The position numbers and the translations under genes are program-made. Of a stretch of DNA of 7,386 bases, positions 5,288 through 7,386 are shown piece by piece. The notes under the pieces were generated by a model. It was not told the origin of the DNA. It saw nothing but the letters and a program-made list of their open reading frames with translations, and made no database searches. Every line of letters begins with the position of its first letter. Position 1 is the stretch's first letter. Source of the stretch: DATFIX01 sp047617305. Lineage in GTDB: Archaea > Halobacteriota > Halobacteria > Halobacteriales > Natrialbaceae. The DNA is taken from positions 1 to 7,386 of the forward strand of contig JBLGCL010000149.1 of NCBI GenBank assembly GCA_047617305.1, in the 5' to 3' direction.

Positions 5288-6106
5288 ATGAGCGACGCCA
5301 TCGACGACGAGGATCGTTACGATCCCTCGACCGAACACGATTTCCCCGATCATCGACTCAACGAGGTGCTCGCGTTCGTTGCGGACGACACGGAGATCGG
5401 GACGTATCTGCAGGCCCAGAACGTCAACCCCGTCACGCGGAAGGACTATAACGATCACGGCGAGGTACACGTCCGGATCGTCCGGGATCGGGCCCTCTTC
5501 CTCTACGAACTCCTGAAACGGGCCGACATCGAGTTCAACGGCGCGGGCGACCACCCCGACCTCGAGGCGGCCGACGAACCGGTCATCATCGCCCTCGCGG
5601 CCACCCTGCACGACGTCGGGCACGTGGTCCACCGGGACGAGCACGTCTATTACTCGATCCCGCTCGCTTCGGACGTGCTCGATCGGGTGCTCCCCGAGTT
5701 CTACGACACGCCGGCGGCGGTTCGGCTGAAGGGCGAGGTCCTCCATGCGATCCTCTGTCACCACACGCCCGAGGATCCCCTCACGACGGAGGCTGGAGTC
5801 ATCCGCGTCGCGGACGCGCTCGACATGGAGCGTGGGCGATCCCGGATGCCATACGAGAAGGGTGGCCGGGGGATCGACACGATCTCGAGTCAGGCCATCC
5901 GCGAGGTTACTGTCACGGAGGGGAACGACGTCCCGGTCCTCGTCGAGATCGAGATGACCAACGCCGCCGGCGTCTATCAGGTGGACAACCTGCTCAAGGC
6001 AAAGCTCCGGCGCTCGGGACTGGAAGATCACATCCGGATCGTCGCCGTCAACCGCAAGGAAGACCGGGATGGCGACGAACAGCTGGTCGAGCGGATCGAA
6101 CTCTGA
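5288..6106 (+). CDS. HD-domain metal-dependent phosphohydrolase
   Basis: A 272-residue soluble acidic protein with the HD superfamily metal site. It has His61 (GEVHVRIV), the His-Asp doublet 108-109 in LHDVGH (107-112), further histidines at 153 and 158-159 (VLHAILCHHT), and Asp176 in RVADALDMERGRSR, the usual final ligand. Superfamily members hydrolyse phosphate esters of nucleotides or cyclic nucleotides, and substrate cannot be predicted here. After the HD domain, residues 200-272 look like a small alpha/beta region (TVTEGNDVPVLVEIEM) of unknown role. The ATG at 5288 is preceded by AAAGGGG, too close to be a good ribosome-binding site. A weak T-rich box 24 bp upstream overlaps the preceding terminator. 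No partner gene points to a pathway. Confidence 0.85.
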   Translation: MSDAIDDEDRYDPSTEHDFPDHRLNEVLAFVADDTEIGTYLQAQNVNPVTRKDYNDHGEVHVRIVRDRALFLYELLKRADIEFNGAGDHPDLEAADEPVIIALAATLHDVGHVVHRDEHVYYSIPLASDVLDRVLPEFYDTPAAVRLKGEVLHAILCHHTPEDPLTTEAGVIRVADALDMERGRSRMPYEKGGRGIDTISSQAIREVTVTEGNDVPVLVEIEMTNAAGVYQVDNLLKAKLRRSGLEDHIRIVAVNRKEDRDGDEQLVERIEL

Positions 6107-6160
6107 GAAGGGCCTCGTACGCCGACGGGCTCGCCGTCAGGACGCCGGACGCAATGGGGT

Positions 6161-6183
6161 CTCGGGGTCGGAGATCTGAACTC
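6161..6183. repeat. Degenerate copy of the tRNA-Glu 3' end (possible old att site)
   Basis: It aligns with the plus-strand reading of the tRNA-Glu 3' end at 6275-6295: CTCGG, a 2-nt insertion, then 13 of 16 matches. All three mismatches are transitions. It holds the acceptor strand and T-arm only and is in the same orientation as the intact gene about 110 bp away. Confidence 0.5.
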
Positions 6184-6184
6184 A

Positions 6185-6218
6185 CCCGATCGTGCTCGCT
6201 CCGCTGCGCGCGTTCGGG
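6185..6218. repeat. Imperfect hairpin containing the shared 19-bp module (copy 2)
   Basis: CCCGATCGTGC pairs with GCGCGTTCGGG, with one T-T mismatch and one T-G pair, giving an 11-position stem around a 12-nt middle. It includes the GC-rich module 6194-6212 that also occurs at 4112-4130. It begins 2 nt after the degenerate tRNA-Glu copy. Confidence 0.5.
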
Positions 6219-6272
6219 ACCCCTATCTCGCTCCCTGTGCTCTTCTCTCACTAATGACGTTCGTTCGAGAAA

Positions 6273-6347
6273 TGCTCGGTCGGGGATTTGAACCCCGGTC
6301 ATCGGCTCGAAAGGCCGAAATGATTGGCCGGACTACACCAACCGAGC
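6273..6347 (-). tRNA. tRNA-Glu (anticodon TTC)
   Basis: A 75-nt tRNA without CCA. The acceptor stem GCTCGGT/ACCGAGC pairs fully, with discriminator A. The anticodon arm TCGGC-CTTTCGA-GCCGA gives anticodon TTC, which reads GAA and GAG. The T-arm is CGGGG-TTCAAAT-CCCCG. The D-arm is present (GGCCAATCAT part). There is no intron. A candidate promoter lies just upstream on the minus strand. Confidence 0.97.
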
Positions 6348-6377
6348 GAACTGCGATCTGATTTTCCGGGCTAAGTC

Positions 6378-6391
6378 GTTTAACGCTTTCG
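6378..6391 (-). promoter_or_regulatory. Promoter of tRNA-Glu
   Basis: On the minus strand CGAAAGC (TFB element-like, 6391-6385) is followed by GTTAAAC (TATA-like, 6384-6378), centred about 34 bp before the mature 5' end of the tRNA. This leaves a short leader to be trimmed by RNase P. Confidence 0.45.
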
Positions 6392-6483
6392 TTCCTGTCG
6401 CACTCGTGTCTGGCGATTCATGAGCCCAGGGGGCGTCGACGGTTCCGCGGGCGGTTCGGGCGGATCCTCGATGTCGGACCCCA

Positions 6484-6520
6484 ATCGCCGCCGTTTGACC
6501 TCGATTGCAGCCGTTTGATC
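6484..6520. repeat. Two 17-bp direct repeats at a 20-bp period upstream of the FAH gene
   Basis: Copies at 6484-6500 and 6504-6520 agree at 14 of 17 positions, with the core GCCGTTTGA exact in both. They lie 20-55 bp upstream of the likely TATA box, on one helix face, and look like paired binding sites for a regulator. Confidence 0.5.
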
Positions 6521-6525
6521 GACGC

Positions 6526-6546
6526 GCGGGCGCCCGCACGCTTATC
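6526..6546 (+). promoter_or_regulatory. Promoter of the FAH gene with a 12-bp palindrome
   Basis: A TATA-like GCTTATC (6540-6546) is centred about 29 bp before the ATG at 6572, predicting a nearly leaderless mRNA. Directly upstream, where TFB would bind, is the perfect palindrome GCGGGCGCCCGC (6526-6537), which could be an operator or simply GC-rich sequence. Confidence 0.4.
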
Positions 6547-6571
6547 TCGTTCGCGGGAGACGGAAGCGGAT

Positions 6572-7303
6572 ATGAAGCAGGTACGATTCCGCGACCCTGC
6601 GGGTGCAGTGCGAACGGGCGAGTGGCACGGGGACGCCGTTTCCTTCGCCGGCGACCGGTACGACCTCGACGAGGTAGACGTCCTTCCACCTACGGACCCG
6701 GAGAAGATCGTTTGCATCGGTCGCAACTACGCCGACCACGCGGCCGAAACCGACAGCGAGGTTCCCGATCGACCCTTGCTCTTTCTCAAGCCCCCGAACG
6801 CCGTCGCCGGTCACGGCGACACGATCGTCCCGCCGGCCGGCAAGGACCGAATCGATTACGAGGCCGAACTCGCGGTCGTGATCGGCGAACAGTCCCGCCA
6901 CGTGCCCGCGGCCGAGGCGATGGACGTCGTGGCCGGGTTCACCTGTCTGAACGACGTCTCGAACCGCGACGACCAGCGCCGGGAGCAGAACTGGGTCCGA
7001 GGCAAGGCCTTCGACGGCGCGGCGCCGATGGGGCCGGTGCTGGCGTCGCCCGACGAAGTTCCCGAAGACGCCACGATCGAACTTCGGGTCGACGGTCGCG
7101 TTCGACAGGAAGGGGTTAGGGCGGACATGGTGTTTTCGGTTCCTGAACTGATCGCGGAGATCACGGCGTACGTGACCCTCGAACCGGGCGACGTCATCGC
7201 GACCGGGACGCCGGCGGGCGTCGGGCCGCTCGAGGACGGCGACCACGTCGCGATCGAGATCGAGGGGATCGGGACGCTGGAGCACGACGTCCGCATGCCC
7301 TGA
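6572..7303 (+). CDS. Fumarylacetoacetate hydrolase (FAH) family enzyme
   Basis: A 243-residue metal-dependent enzyme of the FAH fold, which cleaves, decarboxylates or isomerises 2-oxo acid derivatives such as acylpyruvates or catechol meta-cleavage products. Family blocks are all present: VCIGRNYADHAAE (47-59), FLKPPNAVAGHGDTIV (71-86), DYEAELAVVIG (95-105) with metal ligands Glu97 and Glu99, GFTCLNDVSNRDDQ (122-135) with Asp128 as third ligand, GKAFDGAAPMGP (144-155) and GDVIATGTPAGVGP (206-219). The first about 40 residues form the short variable N-terminal part, typical of single-domain members. I chose ATG 6572 (MKQVRFRD). An upstream TTG at 6515 would overlap the promoter repeats and TATA box. 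The substrate cannot be assigned: acylpyruvase, oxaloacetate decarboxylase and HpcE-type isomerase are all possible. No pathway gene is in the window. Confidence 0.92.
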   Translation: MKQVRFRDPAGAVRTGEWHGDAVSFAGDRYDLDEVDVLPPTDPEKIVCIGRNYADHAAETDSEVPDRPLLFLKPPNAVAGHGDTIVPPAGKDRIDYEAELAVVIGEQSRHVPAAEAMDVVAGFTCLNDVSNRDDQRREQNWVRGKAFDGAAPMGPVLASPDEVPEDATIELRVDGRVRQEGVRADMVFSVPELIAEITAYVTLEPGDVIATGTPAGVGPLEDGDHVAIEIEGIGTLEHDVRMP

Positions 7304-7309
7304 CGGGCA

Positions 7310-7324
7310 CCCAGCGGCGCTGGG
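7310..7324 (+). terminator. Hairpin after the FAH gene, weak terminator candidate
   Basis: CCCAGC-GGC-GCTGGG is a perfect 6-bp stem starting 7 bp after the stop. No T-run follows, so a termination role is uncertain. The remaining bases to the window edge show no gene. Confidence 0.25.
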
Positions 7325-7386
7325 CGCTCCCGGTTTCCTCGACTGCTCCCCGTCGGGATACAAGGGGGTTGTGGCCGCGGGCCCGG

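Noticed and set aside
4649..6031. 460-codon open frame on the minus strand
   Set aside because: It lies antisense to both the peroxiredoxin and HD genes, which have intact catalytic motifs. Its long openness is explained by GC-rich codon bias, and its translation is Arg/Val-rich without a recognisable family.
6420..6518. Small plus-strand frame ending NRRRLTSIAAV, resembling the start of a Tat signal
   Set aside because: It is only 32 codons, stops right at the signal-like part, and overlaps the promoter repeats of the FAH gene. The twin-arginine look is likely chance.

Overview
The window reads as chromosomal DNA from a haloarchaeon (class Halobacteria). The coding regions are GC-rich with strong C/G third-position bias, the proteins are very acidic (Asp/Glu-rich), and several genes have a TATA-like box about 25-30 bp before an ATG with almost no leader. 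The gene set (archaeal type IV pilus ATPase plus membrane platform, a TatA with a Ser/Thr/acid tail) fits that group. Species cannot be named from this sequence.

Layout. (1) Positions 1-3599, minus strand: an operon for a type IV pilus-like machine. A 1108-residue PilB-type secretion ATPase is followed, with a 4-bp ATGA overlap, by a PilC/T2SF-type membrane protein that runs off the left edge. (2) Positions 3600-4194: about 600 bp without a convincing intact gene. It has an AT-rich part (probable pilB operon control region) and a part with decayed fragments: an orphan pilin signal-peptide motif (RAVSPVI) and two partial copies of the 3' end of the adjacent tRNA. (3) Positions 4195-4635, minus strand: tRNA-Arg(CCT) lying 17 bp downstream of tatA. 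(4) Positions 4748-6106, plus strand: a single-cysteine peroxiredoxin, divergent from tatA, then an HD-domain phosphohydrolase, with a terminator-like hairpin plus T-run between them. (5) Positions 6107-6347: a second tRNA gene, tRNA-Glu(TTC), minus strand, also trailed by a degenerate copy of its own 3' end. (6) Positions 6348-7386: a promoter region with paired direct repeats and a 12-bp palindrome, then a fumarylacetoacetate hydrolase (FAH) family enzyme on the plus strand.

How the genes relate. PilB and PilC are expected to work together, the ATPase driving assembly of pilins on the membrane platform. TatA serves the separate twin-arginine export pathway. Peroxiredoxin, HD protein and FAH enzyme look like independent chromosomal genes, each with its own start signals. 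The two tRNA genes seem to have served repeatedly as integration targets: both carry scars of their 3' ends, and both scars are joined to the same 19-bp GC-rich module.

Most worth a second look are the pilin remnant upstream of pilB, the paired tRNA-scar modules, the repeated short motifs in the disordered tail of the ATPase, a duplicated N-terminal motif in the same protein, and the repeat-rich promoter of the FAH gene.
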